NCBI GenBank assembly: GCA_030598645.1
Contig: JAUVPN010000115.1
Span: forward strand, 1 to 8,163
Direction: 5' to 3'
Length of the DNA: 8,163 bases
DNA from: Hyphomicrobium sp.
Lineage (GTDB): Bacteria; Pseudomonadota; Alphaproteobacteria; Rhizobiales; Hyphomicrobiaceae
Part shown: in pieces, positions 1 to 5,978 of the stretch
How the letters are laid out: each line of letters begins with the position of its first letter
How positions within the stretch are numbered: the stretch's first letter is position 1
Position numbers and translations under genes: made by a program
Notes under the pieces: model-generated
Told to the model about the DNA's origin: nothing
Databases searched by the model: none
The model's input: only the letters and a program-made list of their open reading frames with translations

Positions 1-246
1 ACGTTCAAACCTAACCCCAAACATTTGCTCGACACCATCCGCACTGCCGGCGGTGATGCCGAGCGCGCAATCATGATTGGTGACACCGGAGTCGATATCG
101 CAACCGCAAGGGCGGCCAGCGTACCTGTCATTGCTGTATCATTTGGTTACACGGATACGCCGGTGCACGAATTCAACCCCGACGCGGTTATTGATCACTA
201 TCGGGACCTGGAACCAGCGATTAAAGCACTCATGCTTGGGGATTAA
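1..246 (+). CDS. gph: HAD-family phosphatase, phosphoglycolate phosphatase-like, C-terminal part (5' truncated)
   Basis: This is the last 81 residues of a HAD-superfamily hydrolase that enters from the left edge; the frame is open from base 1, so the TTG at 25 is not its start. The visible part holds two HAD catalytic motifs. One is the motif III lysine in TFKPNP (residue 3). The other is the motif IV acidic pair in MIGDTGVDI (D28 and D32), which binds Mg2+. The downstream stretch, VPVIAVSFGYTDTPV then PDAVIDHYRDL, is typical of Gph, which hydrolyses 2-phosphoglycolate to glycolate in the cytoplasm. The cap domain and the nucleophilic aspartate lie outside the window, so substrate specificity cannot be checked. 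The TAA stop at 244-246 overlaps the stop of the convergent exporter gene. The HAD family is nearly certain; the exact substrate is inferred. Confidence 0.88.
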   Translation, partial: TFKPNPKHLLDTIRTAGGDAERAIMIGDTGVDIATARAASVPVIAVSFGYTDTPVHEFNPDAVIDHYRDLEPAIKALMLGD

Positions 247-2609
247 GTTTTGACAGCGTCCGACGAAGCCCGTCGTGGGGTATCTGCCTCACGCCGTGGA
301 AGAATTCGCCGGCCGACCATCAGCACAGCAGGTAGGATAACGAGCTGCCCAATTAGAGAGGCGAATAGGCACACCGCCGCTAACTGCCCGAATAGTCGTA
401 GTGATGGGAGGTGGGAGAGCATTGTTACGCCCAATCCAAGAGCCAGCACGATTGTCGTGAGCACGACGGGTGGCCCGATATGATGCGCCGATCGCATGAC
501 CACGTCGTAGACATTGCTGGCCCCTGTAACTGCTCGATCCTCCTCTAGAGTGAAGCGATTCAAAAAATGTATGGTGGAGTCGATCGCTAATGCGAATGCC
601 ACAGTTATCGCCACGATTGATGCAAATTGCAGCCCCTGGTCCGTCACCCAAAGAATCGTGCCGGTAGCAAAGATCGGGAAGAGCGAGGGCATGATGCTCG
701 CAAAACCCACCAGCACCGACCTCAAAGCGAAACCGAGAAAGATAAAGATGACGAACATGTCACCGACCAGACCCCAGTTGAGCTCCCAAATGAGGGTGGC
801 GGAGTTGCGCGCGGCAATTGCGGGCAAACCCGTCACCGAAATATCAAATCCGGGATTGGCCTCCCGCAATGGCTGGAGCGCTTTATCTAGCGTCTCGACA
901 ACGGGAAAGATCTCGCTCGCGTCCACATCTGGCATGCGCGCAGTGACGAGGACTGCTTTCTCATCCTGGGCGATGAAGCGCCTTACGAGGTGCTCGGGCA
1001 AGATGCCAACGTAACGCTCTACATTTTCAATGCTGTCATCACCAGCGTCGGCTAACCAGCGGCGCAAACTCTCGAGGGACCAGACGTTTCCGAGACCGGC
1101 GCGGTTCTCCAGAATGTCGTGCGCTTCACCGATGACCTTTAATGTAGCCGGATCGTAAAGTGATTGCCCATCGCCCCAGCGAATCATCGCATGCATGGGG
1201 TTTGCGCCGGTAAGCTTTGCATCAAGGCGGTCAGTGGCGGCCAAGGCCTGCTCCTGGTCCGGCACTTGATCAGCCAAACGGTAGTGCGGCTTCAATTGGA
1301 CGTATGCTGCACCGGTGAGCAGCACTGCAATGATGGATGACACAAAAAAGAACATGGGACGCGCAGCAACCGTGCCCACGATGGCATCGGTTAGTCGCTG
1401 AAGTTTGCCCACGTTGCCCGCTTCGCGAACATTTGGATCAACATCAATCGCCTTTTCATCGCGCACCAAAATGGCGGCAAGGGTTGGCACGACCACCGCC
1501 ACTGCGAGATAGGAGATGCCAACCGCCATCAGCGCCGCCATGCCGAAGGTGCGGATCAGCGCCGATTCGGCCAAAGAGAACGAGAGAATGGCAAGTGCGG
1601 CGTTCATGGCCGTCAGAAGGCAAGCCGGGGCGACGTCGAGTACAGCATGGCGGGCAGCTTGCACGCGATCGATACCGGCAAGAACATCACGTCTAATGGA
1701 CATCACAAGATGCATGGAGTCGGAGAAGCCCGCCACTAGGATCAGCGGCGTAATGACATTGATGAAGAGGTTCAGGCGAAAGTCCATCGCCCCGATCATG
1801 CCCAGAGTCCAAAGAACAGCAATCGTTGGTCCGGCCACCGCAATGATGGTGAGCGATAGGCGACGGAAGAACAGATAAGCAATGCCAATGCCGAAGACGA
1901 AGCCTAGTCCGTTATAGACGAGCCGATCTCGCTCAACAGCGTTGCGGATCTCCAATTGCATAACGGGCGCACCCGTCAGCTTCGCTGTGAGTCCTGAATC
2001 TTTGAGGATTGAGTCCGCCGTAGAATTGATTTCATCAATAACCACGCGAGCGCTTCTTTCGCGCACGATGTCCCGGTCAAGCGCAATCACGATGAGGGCA
2101 AGCTCACCGTCATCAGAAAGAAACTTGCCCTCAACAATGTCGTTCGTTTTTAACCGCTGAAGCATCGCTTCGAAGTCGGCGCCTTGGGGCATATCATTAG
2201 GGATAAGCGGGGGGGCGTAGCCGGTCTCGTCAGGTTTTTCGCGCGCCGAAAGCATGGATTCGAGCCCCGCAACGCCGTCGATGAGCTGCAGCTCGGTTGT
2301 GACCTCTCCAAAAGCGGTGAGCTGCGGCCCGTTAAGCAGCTCTTTGCCTTCGACGACGACAAGCACATCGTACTCGCTGGAAGGAAAGCGGCGATCGATC
2401 TCCTCGTATTGGCGAAACTCTTCCGTGTCGGTCCGGAATAGCTCAGAAAGCGAGTCGTCCACCTGGATGCGCGAGACGCCAACAATCGCCAGCGCCGTCA
2501 GGACCGCGATGATGGCCGCTGAAAAGTAGGGTGCCTTAAGAGCGACTAAGCCCAGCCGTTCTAGCCCGAACGAGAACCAGAACGACCGGCGCGGCTCTTC
2601 AGTGCCCAT
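243..2609 (-). CDS. RND superfamily exporter, MMPL/COG1033 type
   Basis: Predicted 12-helix inner-membrane transporter of 788 residues from the chosen start. An in-frame ATG seven codons upstream (2628-2630) would give 795, but it lacks a Shine-Dalgarno, while AAGGGGGAG directly precedes the ATG at 2607-2609. Positions below use the 795 numbering. The fold is duplicated. Helix 1 (about 35-54) and helix 7 (about 425-444) each precede a large periplasmic domain (about 55-238 and 445-615). Helix clusters lie at about 240-388 and 617-772. Both repeats carry the intramembrane acidic signature expected of proton-driven RND proteins: FSDSMHL (D304, helix 4) and AIDSTIHFLNRF (D684, helix 10). Members move hydrophobic or lipid-like molecules using the proton gradient. 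No periplasmic adaptor or outer-membrane partner is encoded nearby, and no hopanoid, lipid or drug gene points to a cargo. Family is sure; substrate is unknown. Confidence 0.9.
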   Translation of the reverse strand: MGTEEPRRSFWFSFGLERLGLVALKAPYFSAAIIAVLTALAIVGVSRIQVDDSLSELFRTDTEEFRQYEEIDRRFPSSEYDVLVVVEGKELLNGPQLTAFGEVTTELQLIDGVAGLESMLSAREKPDETGYAPPLIPNDMPQGADFEAMLQRLKTNDIVEGKFLSDDGELALIVIALDRDIVRERSARVVIDEINSTADSILKDSGLTAKLTGAPVMQLEIRNAVERDRLVYNGLGFVFGIGIAYLFFRRLSLTIIAVAGPTIAVLWTLGMIGAMDFRLNLFINVITPLILVAGFSDSMHLVMSIRRDVLAGIDRVQAARHAVLDVAPACLLTAMNAALAILSFSLAESALIRTFGMAALMAVGISYLAVAVVVPTLAAILVRDEKAIDVDPNVREAGNVGKLQRLTDAIVGTVAARPMFFFVSSIIAVLLTGAAYVQLKPHYRLADQVPDQEQALAATDRLDAKLTGANPMHAMIRWGDGQSLYDPATLKVIGEAHDILENRAGLGNVWSLESLRRWLADAGDDSIENVERYVGILPEHLVRRFIAQDEKAVLVTARMPDVDASEIFPVVETLDKALQPLREANPGFDISVTGLPAIAARNSATLIWELNWGLVGDMFVIFIFLGFALRSVLVGFASIMPSLFPIFATGTILWVTDQGLQFASIVAITVAFALAIDSTIHFLNRFTLEEDRAVTGASNVYDVVMRSAHHIGPPVVLTTIVLALGLGVTMLSHLPSLRLFGQLAAVCLFASLIGQLVILPAVLMVGRRILPRREADTPRRASSDAVKT

Positions 2610-2611
2610 GG

Positions 2612-2620
2612 CTCCCCCTT
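2612..2620 (-). promoter_or_regulatory. Shine-Dalgarno that fixes the exporter start
   Basis: On the minus strand AAGGGGGAG ends two bases before the ATG at 2607-2609, with its AAGG core about seven bases away. The alternative ATG at 2628-2630 has no purine-rich stretch at a useful distance. This favours the 788-residue product. Confidence 0.65.
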
Positions 2621-2630
2621 GGTCTTTCAT

Positions 2631-3062
2631 CCAAGCTCGACAAATCGCGGCCAGCCGGATCTCTCATGTTCCTCGCCACGGCCATCCAGCACCCTTGGAA
2701 TCGAGAGGACGACGCGCGATGGTTGCACTGGCCGCACTGACAGCGCAAGGGCCCGCGAGAACGATCATAACGCACGCCTAGGCCGCAAGCGTTGTGCCCT
2801 CTCCTATCCCTAACCAAGATCCCGCCGCGATCGAGGCCGGAGCCCAAACTAACGTCTCAAATGATCACGATGTGTTTCCATATGACGCGCGCAACAGCGC
2901 CTGTTTGGCGGAATTCCGTCGGTTTGTGCACTGGCGATCGCGGTTTTTCTGGGGCTAGGTTGGTTAGGCTACGTCGCCACCTAGAGGAGACCTATCCTAG
3001 AGCCGGTATTTCAAAATCCTGCAGCGCAATTCAAGCTACTGCCAAGAGGAGCCCACGTTAGC
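2631..3062. other. Non-coding spacer between exporter and tRNA
   Basis: No convincing gene is seen in either direction. The open frames here are short, rich in Arg, Ser and Pro, lack a good ribosome binding site and show no recognisable motif. The exporter promoter must lie in the right-hand part, read leftward, but no -35/-10 pair with correct spacing stands out. Small palindromes are present, such as CTAGGT/ACCTAG at 2955-2960 and 2979-2984 and GCGATCGC near 2934. None is strong enough to call an operator or a terminator. Confidence 0.5.
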
Positions 3063-3091
3063 TTGACACCCCACCTGCCGCCTCCGATAAC
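3063..3091 (+). promoter_or_regulatory. Sigma-70 type promoter of tRNA-Val
   Basis: TTGACA (3063-3068) and GATAAC (3086-3091) are separated by exactly 17 bases. The -35 is a perfect consensus match and the -10 matches at four of six positions. Transcription would start near 3098, about 13 bases before the mature tRNA 5' end. A small GGCGC/GCGCC inverted repeat (3092-3105) falls at the start-site region, so part of it may sit in the short 5' leader removed by RNase P. This is the best promoter in the window. Confidence 0.8.
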
Positions 3092-3110
3092 GGCGCCTCA
3101 GCGCCACAAC

Positions 3111-3185
3111 GGGCGGTTAGCTCAGCGGTAGAGCACACGCTTCACACGCGTGGGGTCACTGGTTCAATCCCAGTACCGCCCACCA
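3111..3185 (+). tRNA. tRNA-Val (anticodon CAC)
   Basis: A complete cloverleaf can be drawn by eye. The acceptor stem is GGGCGGT with ACCGCCC (7 pairs). The D arm is GCTC/GAGC with a short AGCGGTA loop. The anticodon stem is CACGC/GCGTG around the loop TTCACAC, giving anticodon CAC, which reads the valine codon GTG. The variable loop is GGGTC. The T arm is ACTGG/CCAGT with loop TTCAATC. The discriminator base is A (3182), as expected for valine tRNA, and CCA is encoded at 3183-3185. It has its own promoter 20 bases upstream and no other tRNA next to it. No integrase or duplicated 3' end is seen, so it is not an occupied integration site here. Confidence 0.97.
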
Positions 3186-3223
3186 TCTTTGTAAATGAGA
3201 TCGGGCTCTTGCCTTGATAGATT

Positions 3224-3454
3224 TCAGGCTGGGCGAGCAGCCATCGGCGGTGGCGCGGCCTCTTCCAATTCATCCGCCCCGGTTTGCGTGTCTTCCATAA
3301 ACTCCGAAAGCTCGCGTCGCAGGTGGTAGAGTTCATATTCGGCTTTTGCCAACAATCGTTGAGCGGAGACCTGCCGATCCGCATTCTCTTGTGACGATCC
3401 CACCTGCCGAGCAAATTCAGATGCGTAACGCGCAAAGAAAGCCGGTGCGGGCAT
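3224..3454 (-). CDS. Small hypothetical protein, 76 residues, helical
   Basis: I do not recognise a family. The product is charged and soluble-looking with no signal peptide or membrane segment. Residues about 5-58 are rich in Ala, Glu, Arg and Leu and look like one or two amphipathic helices, possibly a coiled coil (AKAEYELYHLRRELSEFMED). The tail is Ala/Pro-rich. It lies 85 bases downstream of the agmatinase stop on the same strand, so it could be the last gene of that transcript. The ATG at 3452-3454 follows a run of ten G on the coding strand (3459-3468) that sits where a Shine-Dalgarno would be and could serve as one. A longer frame on the same strand (3142-3567) overlaps it but runs antisense through the tRNA and is rejected. 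Coding status is likely but not proven. Confidence 0.5.
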   Translation of the reverse strand: MPAPAFFARYASEFARQVGSSQENADRQVSAQRLLAKAEYELYHLRRELSEFMEDTQTGADELEEAAPPPMAARPA

Positions 3455-3539
3455 GCGTCCCCCCCCCCGGTTGCGCTGCCGTTTTCAATTAACGTGATTC
3501 GCCTGTGGATAGAAGGTTGATCGCTTCTGTAGAGGTCTC

Positions 3540-4496
3540 TCAGCCGTGCGGCGTAGTGCCCGACCACGCGTAAGAAAGTATTTTGTAGACAAGTGCTGCC
3601 GCCGTGTAGTCACAGGCGTGCAGGCCGGCCATCGGGGCTAGCTCTACGAGATCACCTCCAACAATTGTCCCCTCTTGAGATGCGCGCTTTAGGATTTCAA
3701 GCGCTAAGAGATAGGAAAGCCCGCCTGGTACGGGCGTTCCCGTCGCGGGCATTACGGCGGCGTCAAGCGCATCGATATCGAACGTTACGTAAACTGGCTT
3801 CCCGGAAAGCGGCGCCACGATTTCTTCGATGTCCCATGCGGCCTGCTGGTAGGCCCAGTGCATGTGTATGCGCTGGCGGTTCTGTTCGAGATAGTCAACC
3901 TCAGCAGCCGAGATGGAACGGATGCCAACCGAGACGAGCGAGACGTGCGGATGGTCGAGCACGCGGCGCATTGCTGCGGCATGGGAATACTTCTCGCCAA
4001 GATAGCCGTCCCGCAGATCGGCATGGGCATCGAGTTGCAACACCACGAGGTCTTTGTAACGCCTTGCAAAAGGATCGACCGCGCCAGGAGTGAGCGAATG
4101 CTCGCCACCAATAACGAATGGAAAGCGTCGTTCTTTCAGAACGCTATCGACGATGCCGGAAAGCTGCTTCAACGCTTCCTCTATCGGTGCGGCGATCGTC
4201 GCCTCACGCAGCGCCGTAATGCCGTAGTCCTTGTAGGGCTCCCGCGACAGCTCCTCGTCGAATAGCTCCAACTGGTGGCTGGCGGCTAAGATTGCCGCCG
4301 GGCCTTTGGCCGTGCCCCTGCCATAGCTCACCGAAGCTTCAAGCCCGAACGGAATTACGACGGCGCGCGCCGCCTCCGGTCGATCCACGTCCTCGCGCAG
4401 CGGATCAAGGAACGTCTGCTCTGGTGGCAGATAGTCAAACTTTGCATTATTGCCGTGTGACACGCGTGCTGCCTTGGAGACTTCTAAGCTTAACAC
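3540..4496 (-). CDS. speB: Agmatinase (ureohydrolase family)
   Basis: Binuclear-manganese ureohydrolase of 318 residues, the usual length, predicted to convert agmatine to putrescine and urea in the cytoplasm. All six metal ligands are visible: H133 in GGEHS; D156, H158 and D160 in LDAHADLRD; D240 and D242 in TFDIDALD. The stretch DLRDGYLGEKYSHAAAMRR replaces the arginase loop that recognises the alpha-amino acid group, and SYGRGTAKGPAAIL followed by LELFDEEL is SpeB-like, so agmatinase is favoured over arginase. The listed GTG start (4494-4496) overlaps the ODC stop by 7 bases, implying translational coupling, but its Shine-Dalgarno is weak. A GTG at 4461-4463 has AAGG eight bases upstream and would give 307 residues, so the start is uncertain. 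No arginine decarboxylase lies in the window to supply agmatine. Confidence 0.88.
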   Translation of the reverse strand: MLSLEVSKAARVSHGNNAKFDYLPPEQTFLDPLREDVDRPEAARAVVIPFGLEASVSYGRGTAKGPAAILAASHQLELFDEELSREPYKDYGITALREATIAAPIEEALKQLSGIVDSVLKERRFPFVIGGEHSLTPGAVDPFARRYKDLVVLQLDAHADLRDGYLGEKYSHAAAMRRVLDHPHVSLVSVGIRSISAAEVDYLEQNRQRIHMHWAYQQAAWDIEEIVAPLSGKPVYVTFDIDALDAAVMPATGTPVPGGLSYLLALEILKRASQEGTIVGGDLVELAPMAGLHACDYTAAALVYKILSYAWSGTTPHG

Positions 4497-5665
4497 TGCG
4501 CGGAGCGAACCCGCACAACGTTTGTGGCGTACATACTCATCATCGGCTCATCGAGCAGGATGGCTTCTTCATAGTCGCCGTAACCGTTAAAACGTCCAGC
4601 GATCGCCCGAGCGTACGCGCCCATATTGCCGATTTCGATGTAGTCGCCTTCTGCGGTCGATGCAGGTAGCATAAAGGGGCCCTTCATATAGTCGATCGAG
4701 TCACAGGTCGGCCCCCACAGCTCCAGAGGAACAAGGGGTTCGGACGGTTCAACTTGGCGACTGATGTTACGCGTCGGGAAAATGAAGCCGAGGTGGGCTG
4801 CATCGAATAGCATCCCATAGGAGCCATCGTTGATGTAGAGTTCGTGGTCGCGGCGCGCATCCACGCGCACGATGAGGCTCTCCGCTTCGGCGACTAACGC
4901 CCGCCCGGGCTCGCACATAAGACGGATGTTTTCTTTTACCGGCAACGTCTCTATCCCGGCCAGAATTGTCTGCATAAAGTCGTCCATCGGGGCGGGATCG
5001 CTATCAGGATAGCGCGAGGGAAAGCCACCGCCCACGTCGAGTCGATCGATAACAACGCCGGCTTTGACAATCAGTTTGTGCAGTTCAGCAAGCGCCGTAA
5101 CAAACGCATCCGGAGTGGTCGTCTGCGAACCGACATGGAACGTTAATCCCAACTCACCTGCCACTTGTCGCGTTTTGACGAGCAGCTTTGCCGCCTTCTG
5201 CCCAGAAACGCCGAACTTGCGTTCCAGGGGTATGCGACTGTTGATTGCAGGAACCGCAATGCGCACCCATAACAGAAGGTCGCGTGCGCCGTCTGTCTCC
5301 TCGAGGACCTTGACAAGTTCATCCTCACCATCAAGTGCAAAGCTGCGAACACCTAGTTCATAAGCGCGCCGGATGGCGTGACGCGATTTGACAGGGTGCA
5401 TGAAGTGAAGGTGCGCGTCGGGGATCGTCACCGCGTCCTCAATCTCAGGGAGCGAGGCAACATCAAAGTGGCGGATGCCAGCGCCATATAGCGCGCCGAT
5501 CAAAAAGACGGAGTTGTTGGCCTTATAGGCGTAGGCCACATCACCAGGAAAATTTTGGAGAAACCACCGCGCCGCGCGCCCCGCGGCATGCGGGCGCAAC
5601 CCGCGCACCGGCCGCTCCGGCCGGTTCTTACCGATCAGGACTGCCGCAGAGGCAAATTTCTCCAT
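4490..5665 (-). CDS. Ornithine decarboxylase-like type III PLP enzyme
   Basis: Fold-III (alanine-racemase-like) PLP decarboxylase of 391 residues, predicted to convert ornithine to putrescine in the cytoplasm. Key residues are in place: K48 in YAYKANN forms the Schiff base; H177 in FHVGSQ stacks on the PLP ring; Gly-rich LDVGGGFP (about 209-216) and EPGR (252-255) hold the PLP phosphate; C321 and D322 in GPTCDSIDYMKG are the catalytic pair supplied across the dimer; Y351 in MGAYAR completes the site. The N-terminal stretch RPHAAGRAARWFLQNFPGDV is of a type I associate with alphaproteobacterial members. The start is well supported: GGAGGT (5674-5679 on the complement) lies eight bases upstream. 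It is the first gene of the operon with agmatinase. Lysine or diaminopimelate decarboxylation cannot be excluded by eye, but the Cys/Asp motif favours ornithine. Confidence 0.88.
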   Translation of the reverse strand: MEKFASAAVLIGKNRPERPVRGLRPHAAGRAARWFLQNFPGDVAYAYKANNSVFLIGALYGAGIRHFDVASLPEIEDAVTIPDAHLHFMHPVKSRHAIRRAYELGVRSFALDGEDELVKVLEETDGARDLLLWVRIAVPAINSRIPLERKFGVSGQKAAKLLVKTRQVAGELGLTFHVGSQTTTPDAFVTALAELHKLIVKAGVVIDRLDVGGGFPSRYPDSDPAPMDDFMQTILAGIETLPVKENIRLMCEPGRALVAEAESLIVRVDARRDHELYINDGSYGMLFDAAHLGFIFPTRNISRQVEPSEPLVPLELWGPTCDSIDYMKGPFMLPASTAEGDYIEIGNMGAYARAIAGRFNGYGDYEEAILLDEPMMSMYATNVVRVRSAQC

Positions 5666-5794
5666 CGCATAGGACCTCCACCTGGCGGCGAAACTCAGGT
5701 CTCCTCGAAACGGGGACCACCGAGCCCGAAAAGACGTTGGATTTAAGTTGGTTAGCCCCCTCTGTAAAGCCCTTTTTATAGGCCGCTTTCAGAG
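5666..5794 (-). promoter_or_regulatory. Structured mRNA leader of the ODC operon (speF-leader-like candidate)
   Basis: Read on the minus strand, the leader begins with a strong hairpin: CUCUG AAAGC pairs with GCUUU CAGAG (5790-5794/5785-5789 with 5766-5770/5760-5764), ten pairs with a single-base bulge and an A-rich loop. Near the start codon three short pairings compete. GGUC/GACC (5698-5701 with 5715-5718) and ACCUG/CAGGU (5696-5700 with 5680-5684) share bases. A third, GACCU/AGGUC (5697-5701 with 5673-5677), would bury the Shine-Dalgarno GGAGGU at 5674-5679. This is what a translational switch needs. Alphaproteobacterial ODC genes are known to carry a conserved speF leader motif; assignment to that family is by position and resemblance only, and the ligand is unknown. 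Confidence 0.5.
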
Positions 5795-5978
5795 CACAGC
5801 TCGCCTTACTCAGTTCTATCCGATTGGCTGTCGAAGTGAGCCTTTTTAATCGATTTTCGGGCGCTACCCAGCGGCTTGGCCAACACTGTCGTAACCGAGC
5901 TGCCGGTTTCTTCTGTTCCGGGGCTGCAAGCACCGCCTAAAAAGACTCCATGTAATCGTAGCCAACAAAGGACCGTCA

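Noticed and set aside
514..1014. 166-residue plus-strand frame, and other plus-strand frames, inside the exporter gene
   Set aside because: They are antisense shadows of a well-supported 12-helix transporter; composition is Ser/Arg/Thr-rich with no motif and no ribosome binding site.
2599..3061. Frames of 64-89 residues in the spacer between exporter and tRNA
   Set aside because: They are short, rich in Arg, Pro and Cys, mutually overlapping on both strands and without a Shine-Dalgarno; they read as chance frames, and no decayed known gene is recognisable.
3111..3185. tRNA-Val as an integration (att) site
   Set aside because: No integrase, no repeated tRNA 3' end and no cargo-like genes occur in the window; the flanking genes look chromosomal.
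3511..3528. AGAAG/CTTCT hairpin downstream of agmatinase as a terminator
   Set aside because: The stem has only five pairs with an eight-base loop and no following T run on the minus strand.
3142..3567. 141-residue minus-strand frame ending in GGTGIEPVTPRV
   Set aside because: The last residues are translated from the complement of tRNA-Val. This GGTGIEPVT tail is a well-known annotation artefact of antisense tRNA, and the rest of the frame has no protein-like features and overlaps the agmatinase end and the 76-residue gene.
5663..5670. Out-of-frame ATG five bases upstream of the ODC start as the true initiation site
   Set aside because: It would give only an 11-codon peptide and lies three bases from the Shine-Dalgarno, whereas the ODC ATG lies at the favoured eight bases. 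It might still compete weakly for ribosomes.
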